From: UKL13-2 sp043744255
Lineage (GTDB): Bacteria; Pseudomonadota; Gammaproteobacteria; Burkholderiales; Usitatibacteraceae
DNA: 64,000 nt
Assembly: GCA_043744255.1 (NCBI GenBank)
Contig: JAYTVA010000082.1
Location: 1-64,000 of the forward strand
Direction: 5' to 3'
Shown piece by piece: positions 16,722 through 25,174 of this stretch. The translations under genes were made by a program, and so were the position numbers. Numbering within the stretch: the stretch's first letter is position 1; every line of letters begins with the position of its first letter. The notes under the pieces are model-generated. The model worked only from the letters and a program-made list of their open reading frames with translations, had not been told where the DNA came from and made no database searches.

Positions 16722-16765
16722 AGGCGAATGCTTGAAAAGCGGCGTGGATACTTGTGTTTGGCAAA
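16722..16765. repeat. Dispersed repeat G, copy 2
   Basis: Minus-strand CAAACACAAGTATCCACG...CAAGCATTCG matches the element at 15300-15345. It lies about 70 bases beyond the stop of the neighbouring minus-strand gene. Confidence 0.6.
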
Positions 16766-16837
16766 TCAAAAATAGAAAAATACTACGAATCTAGACCCTT
16801 GCGCGCTTGCGCGACTCGCGCGATGCTGGGTTAGACC

Positions 16838-17239
16838 TCATTTTGGCACCGACTTGCTACGGTAGTGACTATCCTGTGGCGCCCAGAAGACAGCGCCGGA
16901 TTTCGGAAGCTCCAAGTGTGTGGACAGGCCTCTCTTTGCTAATTCACGACGCACACCCTCAAGACCGTCTTCTGTTTCGATGGTGTATCCCTCAGAAAGA
17001 ATATCGCCGTAGTGCTTTTCCGTGTTGGTGTGAGCCAATGCAACGATGTCGGTAATTTTGGGGTCGAGAGACGAGATATGGACATCTTCATCTGTTGCAT
17101 AGGTTTTGATGCGCCAATTATTTCCGTTTGATGAATAAAATTGTACGGTATCGAAGTCATCGCCGGTTGCAGGTATTTCCGTGTCAGTTGAATAACTGCT
17201 TCGTACGGAAAGAAAGAAGATTACGAGTACTATTTTCAT
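16838..17239 (-). CDS. Hypothetical secreted protein
   Basis: The family is not recognised. The 133-residue product starts with a short signal peptide (MKIVLVIFFLSVRSSYS). A hydrophilic body contains FDTVQFYSSNGNNWRI, ITDIVALAHTNTEKHYGDIL and LEGVRRELAKRGLST. The gene is visibly more AT-rich than its surroundings. It begins two bases after a GCGTTAAGCC sequence and is followed one base after its stop by GTCTAAC. These resemble integron core sites, but no complete attC was found. Confidence 0.6.
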   Translation of the reverse strand: MKIVLVIFFLSVRSSYSTDTEIPATGDDFDTVQFYSSNGNNWRIKTYATDEDVHISSLDPKITDIVALAHTNTEKHYGDILSEGYTIETEDGLEGVRRELAKRGLSTHLELPKSGAVFWAPQDSHYRSKSVPK

Positions 17240-17412
17240 AAGGCTTAACGCAATGTATCCAGCACAACGTTCGGTGTGCATCGGCAACTGCGGCATATAT
17301 CAGTCATCACAAAACCTCCAAAACGCCCGTCAACAAAGACTTTCCAGCCAATTGCCCACCACGAGCAGCCCGATAAATTATCGCGAAACCTCACAGATTT
17401 CAAACCACCACC

Positions 17413-17913
17413 CTACAAAACCACCACCCCATCCCCCTGCTCATTCTTCTGCTCACCCCTACGCGGAAAGTAGTGCGCCAACTCCGCCGTGATTTTCTCC
17501 ACCCCGCTCACACTCCCCGCTTGAAAATCTCCGCGTCGATAGTGCAATTCAATTTCTTTGCAAATAGCGCTCCAACGCTCATTGCCAACGTGTTGATGAA
17601 TCCCACGATCCGCGACGATCTCAACTCTGTGATCCGCTAGCAAGACGTAGATGAGTACACCGTTATTTTCGGCGGTGTCCCAGACGCCGAGGTGTGAGAA
17701 GACTTGTAGCGCGCGTTGGCGCGAGGTGAGGCCTTGCCAGAGTTCGGCGGTGGTGAGTTCGGCTTCGATGGCGAAGCGAACTTGGCCGCGATGTTGTTGT
17801 TCGCTCTCGCCGACGGCGCGCTCAATCGCATCGAGCGTGGCTTTGGGAAAGCGGTTGCGCAGGATGATCGGTGACATCCAGACGTGACGGAAAAATCGTT
17901 TTAGCCAAGCCAT
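17413..17913 (-). CDS. TPM-domain protein (short, YgcG/Psb32-like)
   Basis: The 166-residue protein is a single TPM (TLP18.3/Psb32/MOLO-1) domain. Key parts are FPKATLDAIERAVGESEQQHRGQVRFAIEA, RALQVFSHLGVWDTAENNGVLIYVLLADHRVEIVAD and ERWSAICKEIELHYRRGDF. It lacks a signal peptide and has no C-terminal anchor, unlike its upstream neighbour. Its start overlaps the neighbour's stop (TAATG at 17913), so translation is coupled. It is the third gene of the lemA-TPM-TPM operon, a common arrangement of unknown envelope function. Confidence 0.85.
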   Translation of the reverse strand: MAWLKRFFRHVWMSPIILRNRFPKATLDAIERAVGESEQQHRGQVRFAIEAELTTAELWQGLTSRQRALQVFSHLGVWDTAENNGVLIYVLLADHRVEIVADRGIHQHVGNERWSAICKEIELHYRRGDFQAGSVSGVEKITAELAHYFPRRGEQKNEQGDGVVVL

Positions 17914-18827
17914 TACCAGTCCCCCGAGGCGCCGCCGCCATCAAAGCTACCGCCCCCGCCGCTGAATCCGCCGCCCCCTCCACCACCACCACCGCCGCCC
18001 CATCCACCAAAGCCACCGCCGCCACTGGTCCAGCCACCACCTCGGCCACCGCCGCTAGCGCCGCCAATGAACATGACCAAGAAGAACACGATCACACCCG
18101 CGATGATCGGCAACGCGAGGCCACCCGCGAGGAACCATGCGGCTGCCCCGGTGATGCCACCGGTCGCGCTGGCACCCAAGAAGCGGCCGAAGATCGCCCG
18201 CAGAATCGGCCCGACGAAGAAGGCAGCGGCGAAGGCGAGAAAAATAAAGTTGTCGCTGATGCCACCGCCACTGTTGGAGCCAACACGTTTTTGTGCGGGT
18301 GGCGGCAGCGCTTCGCCGTCGATCACGCCGATGATTTTTGTCACGCCCGCTTCGATACCGCCAGCGTAATCGCCTGACCGAAATTTCGGCGCGACGAATT
18401 CGCTGATGATGCGTTTGGACATCGCATCGGTGAGGCTGCCTGAGATGCCGGGGCCGGTGAGCAGATGCATTTTGCGATCTGTTTTTGCGACGACCAACAA
18501 TACGCCATCGTCGATGCCTTTGCGTCCCAACTTCCATTCGGTCATCACGCGCGCGGCGTAGTCGAACGCGGTTTCGGGCTGCGTGCTATCGACAATCAAC
18601 ACGCCAATTTGCGCGCCTTTGCGTGCTTCGAATATTTTGAGTTGCGCGTCGATGCGCGCTTCATCAGCGGCGGATAACGAGCCAGTGAGATCGGTGACGC
18701 GCTTGACGAGTTTGGGGACGGCAACGAAATCACCCTCGGCGGCGACGCCCGCGAACGACGCGCATGCGAGCATGAGCGCGCACAGCCACGTTGTGACTGT
18801 GCGCGTGCTGACGAGAGAGTGCGTCAT
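17913..18827 (-). CDS. TPM-domain membrane protein with glycine-rich tail (YgcG-like)
   Basis: The 304-residue protein has a signal peptide (cleavage near GVAAEG) and a periplasmic TPM domain at about 38-160: VTDLTGSLSAADEARIDAQL, GAQIGVLIVDST, and GIDDGVLLVVAKTDRKMHLLTG. One or two membrane segments follow at about 200-260. The tail is almost pure glycine with S, F, W and D, about 50 residues ending GGGASGDW. Such tails are typical of YgcG. It lies between lemA and the short TPM gene. The family is linked to membrane-protein quality control, but no biochemical activity is established. Confidence 0.88.
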   Translation of the reverse strand: MTHSLVSTRTVTTWLCALMLACASFAGVAAEGDFVAVPKLVKRVTDLTGSLSAADEARIDAQLKIFEARKGAQIGVLIVDSTQPETAFDYAARVMTEWKLGRKGIDDGVLLVVAKTDRKMHLLTGPGISGSLTDAMSKRIISEFVAPKFRSGDYAGGIEAGVTKIIGVIDGEALPPPAQKRVGSNSGGGISDNFIFLAFAAAFFVGPILRAIFGRFLGASATGGITGAAAWFLAGGLALPIIAGVIVFFLVMFIGGASGGGRGGGWTSGGGGFGGWGGGGGGGGGGGFSGGGGSFDGGGASGDW

Positions 18828-18856
18828 TGCATCGCCCTTACGCTATGCGCGGGCGA

Positions 18857-19477
18857 CTACTTGCCGGGTGCAGGTGCAGGAGCGGGCTTCGCGCTGAAAT
18901 CAACTTTCGGTGCGGTTGAAATAGCCTTTTCGTTTTCCACCGTGAACTGCGCTTTTTCTTTGTAGCTAAACAACATCGCAGTGAGGTTGTTCGGGAATTG
19001 GCGGATCAGCACGTTGTATTCGGCGACGGCATCGGTGAAGCGTTTGCGTGCGGTGGTGACGCGGTTTTCGGTGCCTTCGAGTTGCGATTGCAACTCACGG
19101 AAATTCGCATCCGATTTTAGTTGCGGGTAGTTTTCTGAGACGACTAGCAAACGCGACAACGCGCTCGATAGATCGCCTTGCGCTTTTTGGAATGCTTGCA
19201 CGGCCTTGGGGTCGTTGAGCGCGTCGGCGGTGAGGTTGATCGAGCCGACTTTGGAACGTGCTTCAGTGACGCCGAGCAACACGTCTTTTTCTTGCTGCGC
19301 ATAGCCTTGCACGGTCGCGACCAAATTGGGGATCAAGTCAGCGCGGCGCTGGTATTGGTTGAGCACTTCTGCCCACGCTTTTTTGACGCCTTCGTCTTTG
19401 GTCTGCATGTCGTTGTAACCGCAGCCGGATAAAAGCACCGCAACGGCCAAGCCAAATAAAGCCAGAACTTTACGCAT
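18857..19477 (-). CDS. lemA: LemA family lipoprotein
   Basis: The 206-residue protein starts with a lipoprotein signal (lipobox LSGC, Cys19). The LemA core is AWAEVLNQYQRRADLIPNLVATVQGYA, then EARSKVGS, LSRLLVVSENYPQLKSDANFRELQSQLEGTENRV and YNVLIRQFPNNLTA. A proline/alanine-rich tail closes it. CAGGAGAAACC before the ATG at 19477 is a strong ribosome binding site. LemA forms a membrane-anchored helical bundle of unclear function and usually travels with TPM proteins, as here. Confidence 0.95.
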   Translation of the reverse strand: MRKVLALFGLAVAVLLSGCGYNDMQTKDEGVKKAWAEVLNQYQRRADLIPNLVATVQGYAQQEKDVLLGVTEARSKVGSINLTADALNDPKAVQAFQKAQGDLSSALSRLLVVSENYPQLKSDANFRELQSQLEGTENRVTTARKRFTDAVAEYNVLIRQFPNNLTAMLFSYKEKAQFTVENEKAISTAPKVDFSAKPAPAPAPGK

Positions 19478-19694
19478 GGTTTCTCCTGAGTAAATAGTGC
19501 GCATCGAGGTGAGGCGCGTGAAGATGGTGGGGGCGAGAAATGAGTTTACAAGGGATTGGGGGTCGGGGGTCGCTGCGCGGGCAGATCGTGCCTATGCATG
19601 CACCCCCATCTTGCGGATAGCGTATGCGCCTGCATGCGCATACCGTTTAGCTGGCGTGCAGCATGCTGCACGAAACCCCAGCCAAACTCCCAGT

Positions 19695-19800
19695 CTTCCC
19701 CCGCAAGCGGGGGAAGGAGTTACAGCGCGATCAAAAAATGTGGCGCGTATGGCGCCGCGCCGTTAGCTCCTTCCCCTCTCCGAGGGGAAGGCCGGGGGAG
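19695..19800. repeat. Palindromic repeats upstream of lemA
   Basis: Two GC-rich palindromes, CTTCCCCCGC-AA-GCGGGGGAAG (19695-19716) and CCTTCCCCTC...GAGGGGAAGG (19769-19791), sit in the 467-base gap between lemA and the uracil-DNA glycosylase gene. A third related segment (CCTCTCTGGAGAAGG) follows near 19864. No gene is visible in this gap. Confidence 0.65.
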
Positions 19801-19944
19801 TGCGGCAGGAGTTTCGGACGGCATGCCGTCCGCCTGCCAAACGGTGGGCCGCTGCCACGGCCCACCCTCTCTGGAGAAGGGGGTTGACCGCATAGCGGAA
19901 ACGTCAGCGATTGATTCTGCGCAATTTGCGACTCACGTTGCCCA

Positions 19945-20745
19945 CTACCCAACCAAACTCGCCATCCGCTTCCGCGCCAACAACAAATCCTCCCAAGCCT
20001 TCAACTTGTCCGGCAGGTTCCGCAGCAGGTACGACGGATGGTAAGTCGCGACCACCGGAATGCCACGATATTCCCACGATTGCCCGCGCAAACTGGCCAT
20101 CGAATCATCTGACCCGGTGAGCCGCGTGACGGCAACTTTGCCCAACGCAACAATCAGCTTCGGTTGAATCAAATCTATTTGCCGGTCAAGCAGTGGCGCG
20201 CAGGCTGATGCTTCGGCAGTACTCGGCGTGCGATTGCCCGGTGGGCGGCATTTGACGACGTTGGCGATATACACCTCGCGTCCGCGCGCGAGTCCGGCGG
20301 CGGTAAGCATGGCATCGAGTAGCTTGCCGGATACACCGACGAATGGCTCGCCCGATTCATCTTCCTCCGCCCCCGGCCCTTCACCGACGAATAGCCACGG
20401 GCCCATGCGCGCGCCAGCGCCGAACACGGTTTGTTTACGCTGCTTGCAGAGCCCGCAGGCTTGACAGCTTGCGACTTCACTGACGAGCGCATCCCAGTCG
20501 AGTGCGGCGATGCGCGTGATGCGGGCGGGGTCTGGTTGAACGCTGGCGACGGGTGCGGCTGGGGCAGTGACGGGTGGACGTGCAAACACTGGGCGTGGCG
20601 CGGGCGTGGCTGCTGCTGGCGGTGGCGCTGCTCGTGCTGTTTCGTGCCGTGCCGGTTCTGCACGCGCTACTTCAGGATGACTGAGCGCATACATCGACCA
20701 CAGCTCCAGTTCGCGCAAATAATCTTCGTCAGTTCGCATGTTCAT
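19945..20745 (-). CDS. Uracil-DNA glycosylase, family 4 ([4Fe-4S] type)
   Basis: The 266-residue protein has an N-terminal A/P-rich linker (about 30-85) and the family 4 UDG domain. Cluster cysteines are CQACGLC and the later pair in VVKCRPPGNR and ASACAPLL. The catalytic motif is GEGPGAEEDESGEPFVG, and the C-terminal motif is ATYHPSYLLRN. It removes uracil from DNA in base-excision repair. ATGs at 20745 and 20739 are both possible. The start lies eight bases after the rimI stop, so it is the last gene of the tsaB-rimI-udg operon. Confidence 0.93.
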   Translation of the reverse strand: MNMRTDEDYLRELELWSMYALSHPEVARAEPARHETARAAPPPAAATPAPRPVFARPPVTAPAAPVASVQPDPARITRIAALDWDALVSEVASCQACGLCKQRKQTVFGAGARMGPWLFVGEGPGAEEDESGEPFVGVSGKLLDAMLTAAGLARGREVYIANVVKCRPPGNRTPSTAEASACAPLLDRQIDLIQPKLIVALGKVAVTRLTGSDDSMASLRGQSWEYRGIPVVATYHPSYLLRNLPDKLKAWEDLLLARKRMASLVG

Positions 20746-20752
20746 CTTTGCA

Positions 20753-21241
20753 CTACAACGCAGGCGGCGTGATAGCGAGGCCGAGGAACAGCGCGTCCTC
20801 GCGACCTGTGACCGCCGGATAGTAATCGCGGCGCAGACCAAGTTGTTTGAAACCGAATTGGTCATACAAATGGCGGCCGATGATGTTGCTGGGACGCACT
20901 TCGAGATACAACATTTCGCAACGCAGCTTCTCAGCCTCGGCAATCACCGCACGCAAAAAATGCGCGCCAATGCCACGACCCTGCCAGCGCCGCGCAATCG
21001 CGAAGTTCAGCAAATGCGCCTCATCGAGCGCGGCCAACACAATCGAATAACCGACGAGTTCATTCTGAATCCACAAACCCGAACACACATAACCGCTAAA
21101 CAGCGAATCACGAAAATTGCCGCGCGACCATGGGAACGGGTATACGTCCTTTTCAATCGCGGCGACGGCGTCGATGTCACTCTCATTCAAATGGCGAATG
21201 GACATCAACGGTAACGGCGGCGGCGAAGGAACGGCACTCAT
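20753..21241 (-). CDS. rimI: Ribosomal protein S18-alanine N-acetyltransferase
   Basis: The 162-residue GNAT protein shows the RimI pattern: AIEKDVYPFPWSRGNFRDSL, the acetyl-CoA motif RRWQGRGIGAHFLRAVI, LEVRPSN, and LYDQFGFKQLGLRRDYYP. It acetylates the N-terminus of ribosomal protein S18. The start at 21241 overlaps the tsaB stop (ATGA). A second ATG 12 codons inside (21205), just before IRHLNESD, would also give a complete domain. Confidence 0.93.
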   Translation of the reverse strand: MSAVPSPPPLPLMSIRHLNESDIDAVAAIEKDVYPFPWSRGNFRDSLFSGYVCSGLWIQNELVGYSIVLAALDEAHLLNFAIARRWQGRGIGAHFLRAVIAEAEKLRCEMLYLEVRPSNIIGRHLYDQFGFKQLGLRRDYYPAVTGREDALFLGLAITPPAL

Positions 21242-21963
21242 ACGGTGGCAGCTTGTTTGGCCGCCGCCCGCTCGGCGATGGTTTGCGCGACGTTGTTGCG
21301 CAGATAAAGTGGCGCGGCTGCTTCGGGTGCGAGCGGGGCGATGCCGTGTTGACATTGGCGTTGTGCGATGCGAGCGACGTCGGTGGCGCTGGGTAACGCG
21401 CCGTTGATGATCGCAGCGAATGGGTATTGCTGCTGCAAGGTAGCCGCGAGTGCTGGCACGTCGAACGCGCTACCGATGGCGATCCAGTGGTCGCCCCTGA
21501 TGGCTGGCAAGGTGCGTGCATCCACCAACGTTGGCGCAATGACGGTTTGCCATCCGCTTGGCTGATGTGAATCGCGTTCATACGCCGCGATGTACATCTC
21601 GTTCATGCGCGCGTCAATCGCGACGAAAATGTTCTTGGCATCAGCGTGCGTTGCTACCGCTTGCTCAGCCAACGCGAGCGGCGTCGGGATCGGCACCACG
21701 CCGAGGTTTGCGCCCAACGCGATCCCCTGCGCGAGCCCGCAAGCGATACGCACGCCGACAAACGATCCGGGACCTTGGCCGAATGCGACGGTGCTGAGAT
21801 CGCGCGGCGTGAGCTGTGCTTCCGCGAGAAGTTTGTGCAGTTCCGCAATAGCAAGTTCCGAATGCCGCTGCCCGGCGTCGATCTCGCGCGCAAAAAGTTC
21901 GTCGCCCCGCATGATCGCGAGCGACAGTCTTTCGGTGGAGGTTTCGAGAGCGAGGATGGGCAT
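21238..21963 (-). CDS. tsaB: tRNA t6A biosynthesis protein TsaB
   Basis: The 241-residue protein has the ASKHA-fold TsaB signature: ILALETSTERLSLAI, RHSELAIAELHKLL, VAFGQGPGSFVGVRIACGLAQGIALG and IDARMNEMYIAAY. It scaffolds the TsaD-TsaE complex that makes threonylcarbamoyladenosine at position 37 of ANN-decoding tRNAs. It is the first gene of a tight operon with rimI and a uracil-DNA glycosylase. Confidence 0.95.
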   Translation of the reverse strand: MPILALETSTERLSLAIMRGDELFAREIDAGQRHSELAIAELHKLLAEAQLTPRDLSTVAFGQGPGSFVGVRIACGLAQGIALGANLGVVPIPTPLALAEQAVATHADAKNIFVAIDARMNEMYIAAYERDSHQPSGWQTVIAPTLVDARTLPAIRGDHWIAIGSAFDVPALAATLQQQYPFAAIINGALPSATDVARIAQRQCQHGIAPLAPEAAAPLYLRNNVAQTIAERAAAKQAATV

Positions 21964-22167
21964 GGGGGATTTCGTTGTAAAGATTATAGCGGGCGGGGTG
22001 TTGGGTTGAGCGTGGCGTGTTGGGTGTTCAGCGTTGGGCGTTTACTGATCGCGGTCGCCTCAGCGCATGGTGACAACTTTCAATATGTCTCCCCGACGCC
22101 ATCGAAAGGTGGTCTCCATCGAAAGGCCGGGGTCTAATTTTGCCGGCCACCGCGATCAACCAGGCGA

Positions 22168-22286
22168 TGTCATTCCGAACGGCTTCATGTGAGGAATCTG
22201 CTGTTTACGGTGCCCGTGCGAGGAAAAAACAGATTCCTCACGCCACACACTTGGCGCATCGTTTCTCTGGCGGTTCCGAATGACAG
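22168..22286. repeat. Dispersed repeat D-like inverted repeat, copy 3
   Basis: TGTCATTCCGAACG at the left and CGGTTCCGAATGACAG at the right are inverted. Inner arms TGAGGAATCTG and CAGATTCCTCA also pair. This is the same type as the element at 14564-14686 with a different inner sequence. The preceding 21964-22167 stretch contains a short direct repeat (CCATCGAAAGG twice, near 22100 and 22118) and no gene. Confidence 0.7.
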
Positions 22287-22364
22287 TGAATTATTTTTGT
22301 GCGTACGTATTCAGAGAATGCCTGAAAACCCGCGCGGATATTGGCCATCCACGATATGCCGCCG

Positions 22365-22470
22365 CAAAAAATCCCCCAAGCACCTCAACGCGAATCACCG
22401 CGATGGATTGCCCCCTTTTCTAAAGGGGGCGGTATTTTCACGGTGCTTACCGCGAGAAAAACCGGGGGCG
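22365..22470. repeat. Dispersed repeat A, copy 3
   Basis: AAATCCCCCAAG at the left, a GCCCCCTTTTCTAAAGGGGGC core and a CCGGGGGCG end. It is related to the copies at 8875, 9151, 34254 and 34581. Confidence 0.75.
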
Positions 22471-22505
22471 TCCGGTCGTCGCCAAGTGCTGCCAGCGCAA
22501 TCGCA

Positions 22506-23663
22506 TCAAACCTTCAACCAATCCATCCGCGCGTATTTCCCGTTCAGCACTTTCGCCGCATCCCCGCCCCACCATTGCTCAATCACTGTCGCATACATGC
22601 TGCGAAAATCTACAGCGAACTGCAAGTTGCCGCCACCATCGAGCTGATCCAATTGTGGCCCCGCACCGTAGAGGCCACCCGCCACTTTGCCACCAGTGAC
22701 GATGTGCACATTGGCGGTGCCATGATCGGTGCCGCCGCTTTGATTTTCTTTGGGGCGGCGACCGAATTCGGCGTAGGTCATGACCAGTGTGGAATCCCAG
22801 CGATTGAGTTCACTCATCGCCGCTTTCAACGCGGCGATGCCCTCTGCCAATTCCTTCAACAAATTACCATGCGGCCCTTGTTGGTTGGCGTGGGTGTCGA
22901 AGCTGCCGAGCGTTAAACGAATGGTCGCGATGCCTGCTTTGCTGGCGACCAGTTGCGCTGCCGTACGCACCTGATTGCCAAACGCGCCACGCGGGAATTC
23001 GGTTTTGAATACATGGTTGGTGTTGAGTTTGCTGGCAGCGTGGATGATTTCGTTTTCAATATTCATGATGTGTTTGAGCGCTGCGTTGCGTTCATCCGCG
23101 CGTACGCTGGCGAGTTTGGCTTGCTGCAAAAATTGTCGCGTGTCGGCGAGCGAGATGGTGCGCGCGCCCGTGCCCGATAACGGCCCCATGTCATTTGAGC
23201 CGACCACCACGCCATCCGCCGCAAAACTTGCCGGTGCGGGCGCGGCGGCGAAGGTACGCGCAAGCCAGCCCGCATCGAGGTATTCCTCACTCTTTGAAGC
23301 CGTGTCCCAAATTTCAATCGAGCGAAAATGCGAGAGGTTGGGATTGGGGTAACCGAGACCTTGCACGACGGCAAGTTCCTTGTTTTCCCACAACGCCATC
23401 AGCGGTTTCAAGTTCGGATGCAGCGCTTCGCGATCCGAAATTTTCAACACTTGATCGGTCGCGAGCGCGATGCGCGGACGCAGCTTCGCGTACAGCGGAT
23501 CGGCATACGGCACGACCGTGTTGAGGCCATCGTTAGCACCTTTCAATTCGATCAGCACCAACAGATTTTGATACCCAGTCGGTGCCGCTGCCCACGTCAC
23601 GCCATTGAGTTGCCCGACCAGCGGCGTGAGTGCCGTCGCGCGTAAAAATTGTCTGCGATCCAT
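22506..23663 (-). CDS. DUF1501 family secreted protein
   Basis: The 385-residue protein has a twin-arginine-like leader (MDRRQFLRATALTPLVG). The DUF1501 sulfatase-like fold follows: LVLIELKGANDGLNTVVPY, VQGLGYPNPNLSHFRSIEIWDTAS, GSFDTHANQQGPHGNLLKELAEG and the conserved YAEFGRRPKENQSGGTDHGTAN. The last matches the metal-site end of alkaline-phosphatase-superfamily enzymes. Activity is unknown. The ATG at 23663 has a GAAGGA sequence upstream. It follows the DUF1800 gene by 13 bases, and the two families are regular partners. Confidence 0.9.
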   Translation of the reverse strand: MDRRQFLRATALTPLVGQLNGVTWAAAPTGYQNLLVLIELKGANDGLNTVVPYADPLYAKLRPRIALATDQVLKISDREALHPNLKPLMALWENKELAVVQGLGYPNPNLSHFRSIEIWDTASKSEEYLDAGWLARTFAAAPAPASFAADGVVVGSNDMGPLSGTGARTISLADTRQFLQQAKLASVRADERNAALKHIMNIENEIIHAASKLNTNHVFKTEFPRGAFGNQVRTAAQLVASKAGIATIRLTLGSFDTHANQQGPHGNLLKELAEGIAALKAAMSELNRWDSTLVMTYAEFGRRPKENQSGGTDHGTANVHIVTGGKVAGGLYGAGPQLDQLDGGGNLQFAVDFRSMYATVIEQWWGGDAAKVLNGKYARMDWLKV

Positions 23664-23676
23664 GATGTGTCCTTCG

Positions 23677-25164
23677 CTATTTGAGTTGATACGCGGGATC
23701 AGCAATAAGCTGACGCGCCCAATCGGCGGGCGTCTCCACGGCATTTTGGCTTGCTTGCGGCGCTAGTGCTAGCACCACGCGCGCCATGTTTTTCATGGCG
23801 TCGGCGCCGTGCTGTTTCACGTACGAATCCGACCACGCGCCCACGTTCCATTTCAGGCCGCCCAGTTGCCGCTCCATCTGCCGCGAGGCACGCATGGTGG
23901 CACCGCCGTTTCCTGCCACCATCTGCTCCATCCCGCGCATCGCTGGCTCCAACCGATCCTCGTTACGAAACAGCCGCTCCAACAATTGCTTACGTTGCAA
24001 CAGCGTCGCCGTGTTGATCCACGTCTCGCCACCCGGCCAGCCTTTCACGTTGGGCGGCGCGAATAAATTCTGTCCGAGCACCGCACTCGCCAATACGAAT
24101 GGCCGCAGATTGGTGGTGTCGATGTCAAACGTCTTCAACGTGCCCACAACAAATTCCACCGGTGATTTAATCAGCGTGCCGCGATTTTCGGTCGCATAGA
24201 ACGCATCGGATGACAACATCACCCGCATCAGCTTGGCGATGTTGTAGCCAGAGTCCTGAAAGCTTGCGGCCATGCGTTTCACCTCCACTTCATTTGGCAT
24301 AGGCGAAACAAATTCGCGCCAGAGTTTGCGGGTGATGAGTTCGGCGGTCTCCGGTTTCGCGAGTAACAAATCGAGCACTTGATCGCCCTCGAAATTGCCG
24401 GTCTTGCCGAAGATCGTTTTGTTGTTGGTGTCATGAATGCCGCGCCGGAACATGAACTTGCCAGTCTCACGATCAATGCTCCATCCGGTGAAGGCGCGCG
24501 CAATTTCTTTGATGTCCTTTTCAGTGTAGTTGCCCTCGCCGAGCGTGAATAGCTCCATCACTTCGCGTGCAAAATTTTCGTTCGGTTGCTCTTTGCGGCT
24601 GTTGGCAGCATCGAGATAAATCAGCATCGCTGGATCACGCGCGATCTCGTGCAGCATGGTGCCAAAATTGCCGAGCGCGTTGCGACGTAGTGTGAGATTT
24701 TGCTGATACAGCAGCGGCGTGAAGCGCACCTTGCGTTGGCTGGTCGCGAAATGGTTATGCCAAAACACGGTCATTTTTTCAGTGAGTGGCGAAGGCGTGT
24801 CGAGCATTTCGCGGAACCACCATTCGCGTAGCTCGAACGCATGTTCAACATTGCGCCGCAACTCGGCTTGCAACTGCTCGCGCGATAGCGATTGACGTTT
24901 CGCGGGCGGTAGCGGTGGCTCATTCACCCACGCGGGTGCTGCCGTGGTGACATTGCCGGTGAACGGCTTGATGAGTTGCTCAGCGGCCTCACCACGCGTG
25001 AGTTTCGCCAGCGCCTGTATCTCAGTCATGCTCGCGCCAAAACCGGTGCGGCTCAATAGATGACGCGCGCCGTCGAGGCCGATGGTAGCGGCGGGTTCCG
25101 CGTGCGCGCTGGACAACAGCACCGTCGATGCTAACGCGATGATGAGGCGATGGAAATTCTTCAT
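23677..25164 (-). CDS. DUF1800 family secreted protein
   Basis: The 495-residue protein has a signal peptide (cleavage near SSAHAEP) and the DUF1800 hallmarks: HLLSRTGFGASMTEIQAL, REWWFREMLDTPSPLTEKMTVFWHNHFATS, NENFAREVMELFTLGEGNYTEKDIKEIARAFTGW and PPNVKGWPGGETWINT. Function is unknown. It is co-encoded with DUF1501 downstream and with a hydrolase 10 bases upstream, so the three products likely act together outside the cytoplasm. Confidence 0.9.
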   Translation of the reverse strand: MKNFHRLIIALASTVLLSSAHAEPAATIGLDGARHLLSRTGFGASMTEIQALAKLTRGEAAEQLIKPFTGNVTTAAPAWVNEPPLPPAKRQSLSREQLQAELRRNVEHAFELREWWFREMLDTPSPLTEKMTVFWHNHFATSQRKVRFTPLLYQQNLTLRRNALGNFGTMLHEIARDPAMLIYLDAANSRKEQPNENFAREVMELFTLGEGNYTEKDIKEIARAFTGWSIDRETGKFMFRRGIHDTNNKTIFGKTGNFEGDQVLDLLLAKPETAELITRKLWREFVSPMPNEVEVKRMAASFQDSGYNIAKLMRVMLSSDAFYATENRGTLIKSPVEFVVGTLKTFDIDTTNLRPFVLASAVLGQNLFAPPNVKGWPGGETWINTATLLQRKQLLERLFRNEDRLEPAMRGMEQMVAGNGGATMRASRQMERQLGGLKWNVGAWSDSYVKQHGADAMKNMARVVLALAPQASQNAVETPADWARQLIADPAYQLK

Positions 25165-25174
25165 GGCGATACTT

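Noticed and set aside
16326..16769. Upstream extension of the small membrane protein to 147 residues
   Set aside because: The extra N-terminal 40 residues are translations of repeats G and C (for example GGNKRSALHH), so the ATG at 16649 was preferred.
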